DNA of 23,355 bases from DASQPJ01 sp036268355 (GCA_036268355.1 DATAUG010000015.1:1-23355); one strand, 5' to 3'. Counted from the stretch's first letter, positions 7,867 through 14,730 are shown. Notes: generated by a model not told the origin, from the letters alone. Translations and numbers: made by a program.

Positions 7867-7946
7867 GAACAATCAACACGGGGCGGTCGCTCGGCGGGGG
7901 CTCGGCAGGTCGCCGAGGTGTGCTTCGGGACGGGAGCGGTGCAGCT

Positions 7947-8378
7947 GTGTCGGGTGCGCAGGACCGGGTCGAGACCTCGATGAAGCTCTTGGTCTACAGC
8001 GACGACGTGAACACCCGTAACGAGGTGCGGCTGGCGCTCGGGCGTCGGCCCGCCCCCGAGTTGCCCCGCGTCGAGATCTTCGAATGCGCCACGGAGCCGG
8101 CCGTGATCGCGGCCATGGATGCGGGCGGAATCGACGTCGTGGTGCTCGACGGCGAGGCTGTGCCCGCAGGCGGCATGGGCATCTGTCGTCAACTCAAGGA
8201 CGAGATCTACCGCTGTCCGCCGGTGCTGGTGCTGATCGGCCGGGTCCAGGACGCCTGGTTGGCGACCTGGTCGCGAGCGGACGCGGTCACTGCGCACCCG
8301 CTCGACCCGATCGCGGTCGCCGACGCGGTCGCTTCGTTGATGCGCCGCCGCCTGGCAACGCCGACGCCTGCTCGGTGA
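7947..8378 (+). CDS. Degenerate response-regulator receiver domain protein
   Basis: A 143-residue single-domain protein with the receiver-type alpha/beta pattern and no output domain. The acidic pair Asp19-Asp20 (VYSDD) and the phosphoacceptor position Asp68 (VVLDGEA) are present. The conserved Ser/Thr is absent (VLVLIGR), and the Lys of the usual KP motif is His117 (AHPLDP), so it is probably a pseudo-receiver that binds or signals without classical phosphorylation. The start is GTG 7947, with GGGAG at 7932-7936; ATG 7980 in frame (MKLLVYSDD) is an alternative. Its stop overlaps the trpD start as GTGA, so the two are translationally coupled. No function is known from the sequence. Confidence 0.75.
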   Translation: MSGAQDRVETSMKLLVYSDDVNTRNEVRLALGRRPAPELPRVEIFECATEPAVIAAMDAGGIDVVVLDGEAVPAGGMGICRQLKDEIYRCPPVLVLIGRVQDAWLATWSRADAVTAHPLDPIAVADAVASLMRRRLATPTPAR

Positions 8379-9418
8379 CGCGTACCTGGCCGTCGTTGTT
8401 GGGCGCGTTGCTTCGTCACGAGGACCTCTGCGCCGACGACACCGCCTGGGCCATGGACCAGATCATGGCCGGCGACGCATCGCCGGCTCAGATCGCCGGA
8501 TTCGCGGTCGCGCTGCGGGCCAAGGGCGAGACCGTCGAGGAGTTCGAGGGCCTGGCGCGGGCGATGCTCGGCCGGGCCACGTTGATCGACGTCCCGGGCG
8601 ACATCGTCGACATCGTCGGCACGGGCGGCGACCAGGCCCACACGGTCAACATCTCGACGATGGCCACGATCGTGGTGGCCGGAACCGGGGCCCGGGTGGT
8701 CAAGCACGGCAATCGGGCGGCCTCGTCCTCGTGCGGCACCGCCGACGTGCTGGAGGAACTCGGCGTGGCCCTGGACCTGCGGCCGGCCGACGTCGCGAGG
8801 GTCGCGGCCGAGGCCGGCGTCACCTTCTGTTTCGCGCCGGTGTTCCATCCGGCGTTGCGGCATGCCGCGGTGCCGCGGCGCGAGCTGGGCGTCCCCACGA
8901 TGTTCAACTTCCTCGGCCCGCTGGGCAACCCGGCCCGGCCCGGGTTCCAGGCGCTCGGCGTGGCCGACCGGCGGATGGCGCCGATCATGGCCGGGGTGCT
9001 GGCCCGACGCGGGGTCGAGGCTCTGGTGTTCCGCGGCGACGACGGGCTGGACGAACTGAGCACCGCGGCCACCTCGAGCTACTGGGAGGTCCGCTCCGGA
9101 GCCGTCTCACCCGGAGTGCTGGACCCGACCGAGTTGGGCGTCGAGCGGTCGGCACCGGATGCCCTGCGCGGCGGCGACGCGAAGTTCAACGCGGCCGTGG
9201 TGCGCGAACTGCTGGCCGGACGGGTCGGTCCGGTCCGCGACGCCGTGCTGCTCAACGCGGCCGCCGCCCTGGCGATGCTGGATCGCGGCCCGGAACCGTT
9301 GGCCGAACGGTTGGCCGCCGGTTTGCGGCAGGCCGCGGCGGCGGTGGACTCCGGCGCGGCGGCCGCGGCGCTGGACCGCTGGATCGCGGTCAGTCGACGA
9401 CTACGCGGGTCCGGTTAG
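8375..9418 (+). CDS. trpD: Anthranilate phosphoribosyltransferase
   Basis: A 347-residue enzyme that joins anthranilate and PRPP to give phosphoribosyl anthranilate, the second step of tryptophan synthesis. The PRPP loop GTGGD is at residues 82-86 and the anthranilate/PRPP motif KHGNRAASSSCGTADVLE begins at Lys110. The length and the N-terminal helical domain (LLRHEDLCADDTAWAMDQIM) fit the family. The start is GTG 8375, overlapping the stop of the receiver-like gene by GTGA. No other trp gene is nearby, as also in mycobacteria, where trpD stands next to ctaE. No attenuator was seen. Confidence 0.96.
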   Translation: MTRTWPSLLGALLRHEDLCADDTAWAMDQIMAGDASPAQIAGFAVALRAKGETVEEFEGLARAMLGRATLIDVPGDIVDIVGTGGDQAHTVNISTMATIVVAGTGARVVKHGNRAASSSCGTADVLEELGVALDLRPADVARVAAEAGVTFCFAPVFHPALRHAAVPRRELGVPTMFNFLGPLGNPARPGFQALGVADRRMAPIMAGVLARRGVEALVFRGDDGLDELSTAATSSYWEVRSGAVSPGVLDPTELGVERSAPDALRGGDAKFNAAVVRELLAGRVGPVRDAVLLNAAAALAMLDRGPEPLAERLAAGLRQAAAAVDSGAAAAALDRWIAVSRRLRGSG

Positions 9419-9436
9419 ACCGTCTCTGGACCGGAT

Positions 9437-9494
9437 GAGCGAGCTGTCGGAGAATTTGCGAGCGCAGCGAGCGCGAAGCGGCGCGCAGCGCCGC
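9437..9494. terminator. Repeat-rich gap with hairpin between convergent trpD and RAM genes
   Basis: The 140-base gap carries GAGCGAGCTGTC and then GCGAGCGCAGCGAGCGCG (9458-9475), one of the GCGAGCGNAGCGAG fragments. A 7-bp stem GCGGCGC (9478-9484) / GCGCCGC (9488-9494) with a three-base loop follows. It is the best terminator candidate for both converging transcripts, though without a T tract. Confidence 0.45.
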
Positions 9495-9558
9495 AATGTA
9501 ACGACCGACGATCCGGTTCGCGCTTTCCGCGAACACACCTCTCCGGAGTCGGGCCCTC

Positions 9559-9840
9559 TCAGCCCTCCAGACCGATCGAGAACGCCGCCTCCAGGTCGTG
9601 CTTGGAGTAGGTGCGGAACGCGATGTGGGTCTCGGTGGAGACCACCCCGGGAGTGCGGTTGAGCAGCCCCGGGATCACGTCGGCCAGTTCGTCGTGCCGG
9701 CTCACCCGCACCATGGCGACCAGGTCGTGCTCGCCGGTGACCGAGTAGACCTCGCTGACCCCGGGCAACTGGGCGATCGCCTCGCCGACCTCGGGCACGG
9801 CGCCGACATCGGCTTTGATCAGGACTATCGCGGTGATCAC
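9559..9840 (-). CDS. Stand-alone Lrp/AsnC ligand-binding (RAM) domain protein
   Basis: A 93-residue protein that is a complete RAM/AsnC_trans_reg fold with no DNA-binding helix-turn-helix. The family pattern is clear: VITAIVLIKA at the first strand, LPGVSEVYSVTGEHDLVAMV in the middle, and PGVVSTETHIAFRTY near the end. Such single-domain proteins form dimers or octamers that may bind amino acids, or that regulate full-length Lrp proteins. The start is GTG 9840, overlapping the rhomboid stop (9837-9839) as GTGA. It is the last gene of a minus-strand operon, convergent with trpD. Its ligand is unknown. Confidence 0.88.
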   Translation of the reverse strand: MITAIVLIKADVGAVPEVGEAIAQLPGVSEVYSVTGEHDLVAMVRVSRHDELADVIPGLLNRTPGVVSTETHIAFRTYSKHDLEAAFSIGLEG

Positions 9841-10622
9841 CGCGGTCTCACCCGCCCTCGTCTGTCCGGCATCTCTCGGTTGCTGCCGATGTAGAGCATT
9901 GTCAGCAACAGGCCGATGCCGAAGCCCACCACGTGGGCAACGTAGGCCACATTGCCGTCGCCGAGGCCGCCACCCTGGGCGTAGAAGGCTTGCAGCAGGA
10001 ACCAGCCGCCGAGCACCAGCCAGGCCGGCAACTGCAGCGGCAGGAACAACAGGAACGGGACGAGCGCAATCACCCGAGCCCTCGGATAGAGCCAGAGGTA
10101 CGCGCCCAGCACCCCGGCGATCGCCCCGGACGCGCCGATCAGGGGCTCGGTGGAGTGCGGTTGGGCGAACGCGAACGCGTAGGCCGAGGTGTAGCCGCAC
10201 AGCAGGTAGAACAGCGTGAACCGAAAGCGACCGAACCGGTCCTCGACGTTGTTGCCGAATATGAACAGGAACAGCATGTTCCCCAGCAGGTGCAGCAGCC
10301 CGCCGTGCACGAACATCGAGGTCAACGCCGACAGCGCGGGAATCTTGTCGAACTCGTACGCCGGGCAGGTCACGGTCTGGCTGCCGTCGTCGACCTCCAC
10401 CGGGGTCAGCGGCAGGGCCTTGTTCTGCACCAGCTCCTCGGGTATCGCCGAGTAGTGCTGAATGAAGGCGTCCTGGCGGCACAGCGCCGGTGCGTCCGGC
10501 GGCAGGCCGGCGTCGGTGAGGTCCGGGCCCAGGAAGTAGATCGCGCAGTTCAGCAGGATCAGCAGGTAGGTCACCACGGGCACCCGGCGGACCGGGTTGT
10601 TGTCGTGGATCGGGATGACCAC
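9837..10622 (-). CDS. Rhomboid family intramembrane serine protease
   Basis: A 261-residue membrane protease that cleaves substrates within or near the bilayer. The catalytic dyad is Ser165 in GASG and His230 in AYVAHVVGFG. The oxyanion motif HGGLLHLLGN gives His106, His111 and Asn115. About six helices are seen, with a 60-residue soluble loop after the first one that holds two cysteines (Cys48 and Cys86), possibly a disulfide outside the membrane. The start is GTG 10622, with AGGA about eight bases upstream. It lies two bases after the candidate 55-codon gene and overlaps the RAM gene. The substrate is unknown. Confidence 0.93.
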   Translation of the reverse strand: MVIPIHDNNPVRRVPVVTYLLILLNCAIYFLGPDLTDAGLPPDAPALCRQDAFIQHYSAIPEELVQNKALPLTPVEVDDGSQTVTCPAYEFDKIPALSALTSMFVHGGLLHLLGNMLFLFIFGNNVEDRFGRFRFTLFYLLCGYTSAYAFAFAQPHSTEPLIGASGAIAGVLGAYLWLYPRARVIALVPFLLFLPLQLPAWLVLGGWFLLQAFYAQGGGLGDGNVAYVAHVVGFGIGLLLTMLYIGSNREMPDRRGRVRPR

Positions 10623-10624
10623 GG

Positions 10625-10792
10625 CTACATCCTGCCGGTGCCCGCGGCGGTACTCGTCGGAGCGTCAGCTGCGCTCATCGGTGCGCCATCCATGAGTCGG
10701 CGGTGCCCGCCCATGGGGAGAAGTTCGTCGGTCGAGCAGCCACCCACGAAACGCAACCACCGGGGCGGTTGCGTGCGCAGCGGGATGCTCAT
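10625..10792 (-). CDS. Candidate 55-residue coupled small protein, unknown
   Basis: This frame begins with an ATG that overlaps the TGA of the nuclease gene as ATGA and ends at TAG two bases before the rhomboid GTG, so it fills the gap between the two genes exactly. The product (MSIPLRTQPPRWLRFVGGCS at the start, TAAGTGRM at the end) has a basic first half with one Cys and a low-complexity second half. No domain is recognised and no strong ribosome-binding site is seen. The fit to the gap argues for a real gene; the lack of recognisable homology argues for caution. It could instead be only a leader or spacer. Confidence 0.38.
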   Translation of the reverse strand: MSIPLRTQPPRWLRFVGGCSTDELLPMGGHRRLMDGAPMSAADAPTSTAAGTGRM

Positions 10793-12585
10793 GCCCCGTG
10801 CGGCGCGGCGAGCGCGGCGCGTTCCCCGGCGGGCAGCAGCGCGGCCCGGCCGGATTCGGCCTGCTCCAGCCAGGCCCGCCACCGACCGGCTCCGTGCAGC
10901 GGCGAGGCCCACACGCCCTCGACGTGCACCAGTCGGGTGCCGGGTTGTTCCAACCAACGCAGGATGCACTCGCTCTCCTCGGCACCGGCCGCCGGCAGCG
11001 GGCCCACGCCGGGCAGCACGGTCGCCGCGGTGGCCCGGGCGGCCTCGACCTCGCGCAGCACCGCGCGGACGTCCGCGGCGACCGCGACGGCGCTCAGCCG
11101 ACCGTGGCGGACAACCGCGATCTCCCAGCGCCCCTCCTCGGCCGGACGCGCCGCGACGATCTCGGCACAGCCGGTCAGCCCGACCAGGCGCTGCATCCGA
11201 GCCGCCGCGCGCGCGAAGGCGGCCAGGCGGTCTCGATGCGCGGCGGCGTCCTCGTAGCGCCCCACCGCCGCGAGGGCCTCGATCCGGGCGCGCAACCGCG
11301 CGATCAGCTCGCGCGAGTCGCAATGCATGGCCTCGCGCACCTCGTCGACGTGGGCGGCGTACTCGGCTGCGGTTTCCCGCCCCTCGCACGGTGCGTTGCA
11401 TCGGCCCATCTCGGCCAACGCGCAGGCCGGCGCCCGATGTCGCTCGGACATCGGCTGCCGGCACTGCCGTAGCCGGAAGGCCTCATGGGCCGCCGTCATC
11501 GCCTGCTCGGCGGTCCGTGCCGAGCCGAACGGGCCGAGGTAGGAGGCGTTGTCCGGGCGCACCTGGCGGACCACGGACAGCCGCGGGAAGCGTTCGTCGG
11601 TGAGCTTCAGCCAGAGGGCGCGCTCCGGGAAGCGCGACCGACGGTTGTAGCGCGGTTTGTGCTCGGCGATGAGCCGCAACTCGCGAACCTGAGCCTCCAG
11701 GCGGGTGGCGCAGACGATCGGCACGACGCGTTCGGCCAGTCCCACCATCTCGCTCATCCGGCGGCGCGACTCCGACGCCGTGAAGTACGAACGCACCCGG
11801 TCGCGGATGTTGCGGGAGGTGCCCACGTACAGCACCTCGCCGTGCGCGTCCTCGAACCGGTACACCCCGGGAGCGCAGGGCAGGCCCGCGGCCAGGTGGC
11901 GCTTGCGGCGCAGTGCCGCCCGGGTGCGGGCGGAGAAACCGGTCAGCTCGGTCAGCGACTGCACACCGAGAACGCCGAGCCGCTCCAGCAGGCCGTGCAG
12001 CACATCGACAGTGGCCCGGGCATCTTCCAACGCCCGGTGGTTCGGGGCGGCCGTTGACCGGAACAGCCGGGCAAGAGTCTCCAACTTGCAGTTCGGCACC
12101 TCGTCGCGGGACAAGGCGTGGCGGGCCAGCCGCACGGTGTCGACCACGGTGAAGCCGGGCCAGGGACGCCCGGTGCGGGCGCACGCCCGGGACAGGAAGC
12201 CGACGTCGAACGGGGCGTTGTGGGCCACGAGGACGGCGCCTGCCGCAAATTCCAGGAACGCCGGCAGGGCGGCTTGCAGCGGTGGTGCGTCGGCGACCAT
12301 GGCATCGGTGATGCCGGTCAGCACCGAGATGAACGCCGGGATCGCGGTCTCGGGATTGACCAGCGTCTGGAACTCGCCGAGGACGAGCCCACCGCGGACT
12401 TTCACCGCGCCGATCTCGGTGATGCTGTCGGCGGCAGCGCTGCCGGTGGTCTCCAGGTCGACCACGACGAACGTCACCTCGCGCAAAGGGATGCCGAGTT
12501 CGTCGAAGCTGCCCTGGACACCGCTGCCCTGGACACCGCTGTGGTCCGCGGGCTTCGGCGCCGCCCGCAGGGTGCCGGCGGTCAT
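10789..12585 (-). CDS. DEDDh 3'-5' exonuclease fused to GIY-YIG (UvrC/Cho-like) nuclease
   Basis: A 598-residue two-nuclease protein. The N-terminal DEDDh exonuclease of DNA polymerase III epsilon type (about 36-205) has all residues: Asp43 and Glu45 (VVDLETTG), Asp127 (HNAPFD), His183 and Asp188 (NHRALED). The GIY-YIG domain (about 235-315) shows PGVYRF, LYVGTS and Glu304/Glu309. A UvrC-like Cys stretch follows (RQCRQP at 374, PAC at 386, GRCNAPC at 395-400) and then a UVR-like helix pair (about 430-462). The UvrC RNase H and HhH parts are missing. M. tuberculosis Rv2191 has the same design. The start is ATG 12585; longer in-frame starts reach into repeat sequence. It is the first gene of the operon with rhomboid and RAM genes. 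A repair role is inferred. Confidence 0.9.
   Translation of the reverse strand: MTAGTLRAAPKPADHSGVQGSGVQGSFDELGIPLREVTFVVVDLETTGSAAADSITEIGAVKVRGGLVLGEFQTLVNPETAIPAFISVLTGITDAMVADAPPLQAALPAFLEFAAGAVLVAHNAPFDVGFLSRACARTGRPWPGFTVVDTVRLARHALSRDEVPNCKLETLARLFRSTAAPNHRALEDARATVDVLHGLLERLGVLGVQSLTELTGFSARTRAALRRKRHLAAGLPCAPGVYRFEDAHGEVLYVGTSRNIRDRVRSYFTASESRRRMSEMVGLAERVVPIVCATRLEAQVRELRLIAEHKPRYNRRSRFPERALWLKLTDERFPRLSVVRQVRPDNASYLGPFGSARTAEQAMTAAHEAFRLRQCRQPMSERHRAPACALAEMGRCNAPCEGRETAAEYAAHVDEVREAMHCDSRELIARLRARIEALAAVGRYEDAAAHRDRLAAFARAAARMQRLVGLTGCAEIVAARPAEEGRWEIAVVRHGRLSAVAVAADVRAVLREVEAARATAATVLPGVGPLPAAGAEESECILRWLEQPGTRLVHVEGVWASPLHGAGRWRAWLEQAESGRAALLPAGERAALAAPHGA
12508..12537 (-). repeat. 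15-bp tandem duplication in the nuclease gene
   Basis: GCTGCCCTGGACACC is present twice in a row and perfectly, giving GVQGS twice (residues 17-26) in the linker before the exonuclease domain. It is in frame and looks recent. Confidence 0.9.
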
Positions 12586-12620
12586 CGGCACACCATCGAC
12601 CGCCGGTGCGACTGCCTGGT

Positions 12621-12734
12621 GGCGGGCACTGTGACATTGATTCGCTCGCTGCGCTCGCTCACCGGCGTGCCTTCGTTCGTGCGTGCGGGCCGGGTGTGGC
12701 GGGCGCCGTGACATCGATTCGCTCGCTGCACTGG
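12621..12734. repeat. 77-bp-spaced direct repeat with GCTCGCTGCGCTCG motif
   Basis: Bases 12621-12657 recur at 12698-12734 with five differences in 37; both share a GTGACAT-GATTCGCTCGCTGC core. The pair lies in the 346-base gap between the divergent nuclease and CxxC genes. The first copy contains TCGCTCGCTGCGCTCGCTCA, the reverse form of the GAGCGNAGCGAG fragments found elsewhere. The rest of the gap (12735-12921) shows no gene and no clear promoter. Confidence 0.7.
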
Positions 12735-12921
12735 ATTCATGTCGATCGAACGTAGGCCGGGGGACCGACAGATCGACCGCGACGCGCTGGGTCAGGCGGG
12801 GTTCTGGTGCCGCTGATTCCAGTGTTTCCACCGGGATTCGAATTGCGTCTCGCGGAATTGTCGGAGCCGGGTCGTAGCGTCCGGGCCACACGAAATGGTC
12901 AGGTGCCGGGGTGGCCCGGAT

Positions 12922-12926
12922 GGAGG
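12922..12926 (+). promoter_or_regulatory. Ribosome-binding site deciding the CxxC gene start
   Basis: GGAGG is five bases before ATG 12932 and rules out the in-frame starts at 12911 and 12920. Confidence 0.8.
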
Positions 12927-12931
12927 TCGGA

Positions 12932-13120
12932 ATGATCATCGACTGCGACCGCTGCACGATGCGCGACATCGCATGTGCCGACTGCGTTGTCACGGTGCTG
13001 CTCGGACCGCCCGGCGCGGCGCTCCCGGGGTTCGACGAGGAGGAGACGATGGCGTTGGCGGTGCTGGCCGGGTCCGGTTTGGTGCCGCCGCTGCGGCTGA
13101 AACTCGACGCTTCGGCGTGA
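12932..13120 (+). CDS. Small conserved-looking protein with two CxxC pairs
   Basis: A 62-residue protein starting MIIDCDRCTMRDIACADCVV. Cys5/Cys8 and Cys15/Cys18 form two CxxC pairs ten residues apart, a likely zinc or iron-sulfur site. The second half (FDEEETMALAVLAGSGLVPP) is an ordinary acidic then hydrophobic segment. I believe proteins of this kind are common in actinobacteria next to NlpC/P60 genes, but I cannot name a function. The start is ATG 12932, with GGAGG. The TGA stop is part of TGAGCGAGCGAAGCGAG, one of the dispersed repeat fragments. Confidence 0.8.
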   Translation: MIIDCDRCTMRDIACADCVVTVLLGPPGAALPGFDEEETMALAVLAGSGLVPPLRLKLDASA

Positions 13121-13186
13121 GCGAGCGAAGCGAGTGAACCAATGGGCACGGGCGATCGAGGCTCCCGAGCCGATTGGGTTTGTGAC
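13118..13186 (+). repeat. Repeat fragment overlapping a stop codon, and a shortened element copy
   Basis: GAGCGAGCGAAGCGAGTGAA follows directly from the TGA of the CxxC gene. Next, 13148-13186 reads like the two ends of the 80-bp element joined with the middle deleted: ACGGGCGATCGAGG and then CTCCCGAGCCGATTG, ending in GTGAC; copy C has TTCCCGAGCCGATTG followed by a similar end. Confidence 0.55.
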
Positions 13187-13224
13187 TGAAGGGACCCGGG
13201 CAGCTCCGCGAAACGCCGAGGAGC

Positions 13225-13264
13225 GAGGCGTGAGCAATTGATCACGCCTCGTGGCGAGCAATTG
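13225..13264 (+). other. Hairpin and repeated GAGCAATTG, terminator or operator
   Basis: GAGGCGTGA (13225-13233) pairs perfectly with TCACGCCTC (13242-13250) around an eight-base loop. GAGCAATTG occurs at 13232-13240 and again at 13256-13264. The site is 105 bases after the CxxC gene and about 85 bases before the promoter at 13348, so it may end the upstream transcript or bind a regulator. Confidence 0.45.
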
Positions 13265-13347
13265 CGATTCCGCAGGGTAAAGCGGCTCGGAATCGAAGGA
13301 ATGCCCCAAGGTGCGGTCAAGGCAACGGGAAATGCCGGGCTCCGAAT

Positions 13348-13375
13348 TTGAAGGGCTCCCGTCACCGGCTATCTT
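13348..13375 (+). promoter_or_regulatory. Sigma-70-like promoter for the riboswitch and hydrolase
   Basis: TTGAAG (13348-13353) and TATCTT (13370-13375) are 16 bases apart. Transcription would begin near 13382, about 60-75 bases before the riboswitch core and 230 bases before the coding start. Confidence 0.5.
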
Positions 13376-13439
13376 TTGGGGCGGCGGCCGTGCTTTCACC
13401 CACCTGGGTGGAGGTGGTTGCCACCGCCGAGTCTGGCCA

Positions 13440-13601
13440 CCAGGTGAACGGGTGCATCTGGTTCCGGAGCCGGGGACCCACCTCCCGGGGTGAGTCGGGG
13501 CGTTCCGCGGACCGGGCTTTCGCCGGGCGCCACGGCCGCGCTCCGTAGGGCGTCTTCCCGCCCGAACCCGTCAGCTGACCCGGTGGGCGGTCGAGGAAGG
13601 A
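13440..13601 (+). promoter_or_regulatory. Cyclic-di-AMP riboswitch (ydaO/yuaA class)
   Basis: The conserved pieces of the class follow in order: GAGCCGGGGACCCA (13467-13480), CGGGGTGAGTCGGGGCG (13486-13502), CTCCGTAGGGCGTCTTCCC (13541-13559), then CCCGAACCCGTCAGCTGACC (13561-13580) and CGGTGGGCGG, with TCTTCC pairing to GGAAGG (13595-13600) and CGCCC to GGGCG. In actinobacteria this class precedes genes for cell-wall hydrolases such as Rpf and NlpC/P60 proteins, as here, and usually turns the gene off when c-di-AMP is high. The 5' edge of the aptamer is approximate. Confidence 0.85.
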
Positions 13602-13615
13602 CGGAGTTGCCTGCT

Positions 13616-14632
13616 GTGGCGAAGCTGCGCTCGAGTCGCGGACGCGCACGTTCGCGGTGCGCCGCCTTGGTCGGGGCCACGCTCGCCGTCAGCCTGCTCG
13701 TGTCGGGCGCGAGCAATGCCACCTCCACCGTTGACGTCGGACAGGCGCAGCGCGAGGTCGACGCCCTCTACCAGCAGGCCGAACAGGCCACGGAACGCTA
13801 CGACGTGGCCCGCAACGCCATGCTCGACGCCGAACGCGCGCTGGGCCAGGCACAGAGCCGGGCGGCCGCCGCGCAAGGCGCGGTCGGTCAGCTGCAGAAG
13901 ACGGTGGGAGCGTTCGCGGCCTCCGCCTACCGGAACGGTGGCCTGGACCAGACCCTCCAGTTGGTGTTCTCCGAGGACCCGGCCACGTTCCTGGACCGCA
14001 TGGCCTCGCTGGACGCCCTGTCCACCCGGGAGGCCGACCAGCTGCGCAAGGTCGTCTCGGCCCGCCAGGAATTGGCGGCGGGCCAGGCCGCGGCGGCACA
14101 ACAGCTGGCCGTCGTCGCGCTGCAACGCCGCACATTGGCGGCCGAGAAGGCGCAGATCGAGCAGAAGTTGCAGCAGGCGCAGACGTTTCTCTCCCGGCTG
14201 AAGGCCACCGACCGAGCCCGCCTGTCGCGTGTCTCGCGCGACTTCGACCCCCGTCAGCTGCTGAGTTCGCTGCCGCTGCCGACCAACGCGCAGGCCGCCA
14301 AGGTCGTCCAATTCGTGTTGGCCCACCTCGGCGACCGCTACGTCTGGGCCGCATCCGGAATGCACAGCTGGGACTGCTCCGGGCTGGCGATGATGGCCTG
14401 GCGGGCGGGCGGCGTCTCGTTGCCGCACTCGTCGACCGAGCAGTTCGTGGCTACGCGGAAGGTGTCGCGCACCGATCTGCAGCCGGGCGACCTCGTGTTT
14501 TTCTACCGGCCCATCAGCCACGTCGGCATCTACATCGGCAACGGTTACATGGTCCACGCCCCGAACCCCGGGCGGCGGGTCGAGGTGGCGCCGATCGACC
14601 GGATGCCGTTCGCGGGCGCTTCGCGCCCCTGA
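13616..14632 (+). CDS. Secreted coiled-coil NlpC/P60 peptidoglycan hydrolase
   Basis: A 338-residue exported endopeptidase that would cut stem peptides in peptidoglycan. A basic N-terminus and a hydrophobic signal (about 15-35) are followed by a coiled coil of about 160 residues (45-205, rich in Gln, Ala and Glu, the RipA/PcsB-like regulatory type) and the NlpC/P60 domain (about 225-335). The catalytic residues are Cys254 (WDCSGL), His302 (ISHVGIY) and His314 (MVHAP). The start is GTG 13616, with GGAG nine bases upstream; TTG 13607, five bases after AAGGA, is possible. It lies directly behind the c-di-AMP riboswitch and corresponds in place to M. tuberculosis Rv2190c. The stop runs into repeat copy C. 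Confidence 0.93.
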   Translation: MAKLRSSRGRARSRCAALVGATLAVSLLVSGASNATSTVDVGQAQREVDALYQQAEQATERYDVARNAMLDAERALGQAQSRAAAAQGAVGQLQKTVGAFAASAYRNGGLDQTLQLVFSEDPATFLDRMASLDALSTREADQLRKVVSARQELAAGQAAAAQQLAVVALQRRTLAAEKAQIEQKLQQAQTFLSRLKATDRARLSRVSRDFDPRQLLSSLPLPTNAQAAKVVQFVLAHLGDRYVWAASGMHSWDCSGLAMMAWRAGGVSLPHSSTEQFVATRKVSRTDLQPGDLVFFYRPISHVGIYIGNGYMVHAPNPGRRVEVAPIDRMPFAGASRP

Positions 14633-14714
14633 CAGGCGATTGAGGCGAGCGGAGCGCGAACAAGCGAGCCTGCGAGCCTGTTCAGCGTTCCCGAGCCGAT
14701 TGAAGCCTGTTGAC
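14632..14714 (+). repeat. Dispersed palindromic-ended element, copy C
   Basis: This 83-base unit begins ACAGGCGATTGAGGCGAGCG within three bases of the hydrolase stop and ends GATTGAAGCCTGTTGAC. The ends match copies A and B; the middle differs. Copy B follows after 16 bases, making a head-to-tail pair. Confidence 0.75.
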
Positions 14715-14730
14715 GAGCGCAGCGAGAATC

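Noticed and set aside
7810..7983. 57-codon frame from GTG 7810
   Set aside because: It is built from 13-bp repeats and has no recognisable protein features; kept only as an observation on the gap.
12586..13365. Extension of the nuclease frame upstream to 13365
   Set aside because: The extra 260 residues cross repeat DNA and the CxxC gene on the other strand and show no domain; high GC content leaves such frames open by chance.
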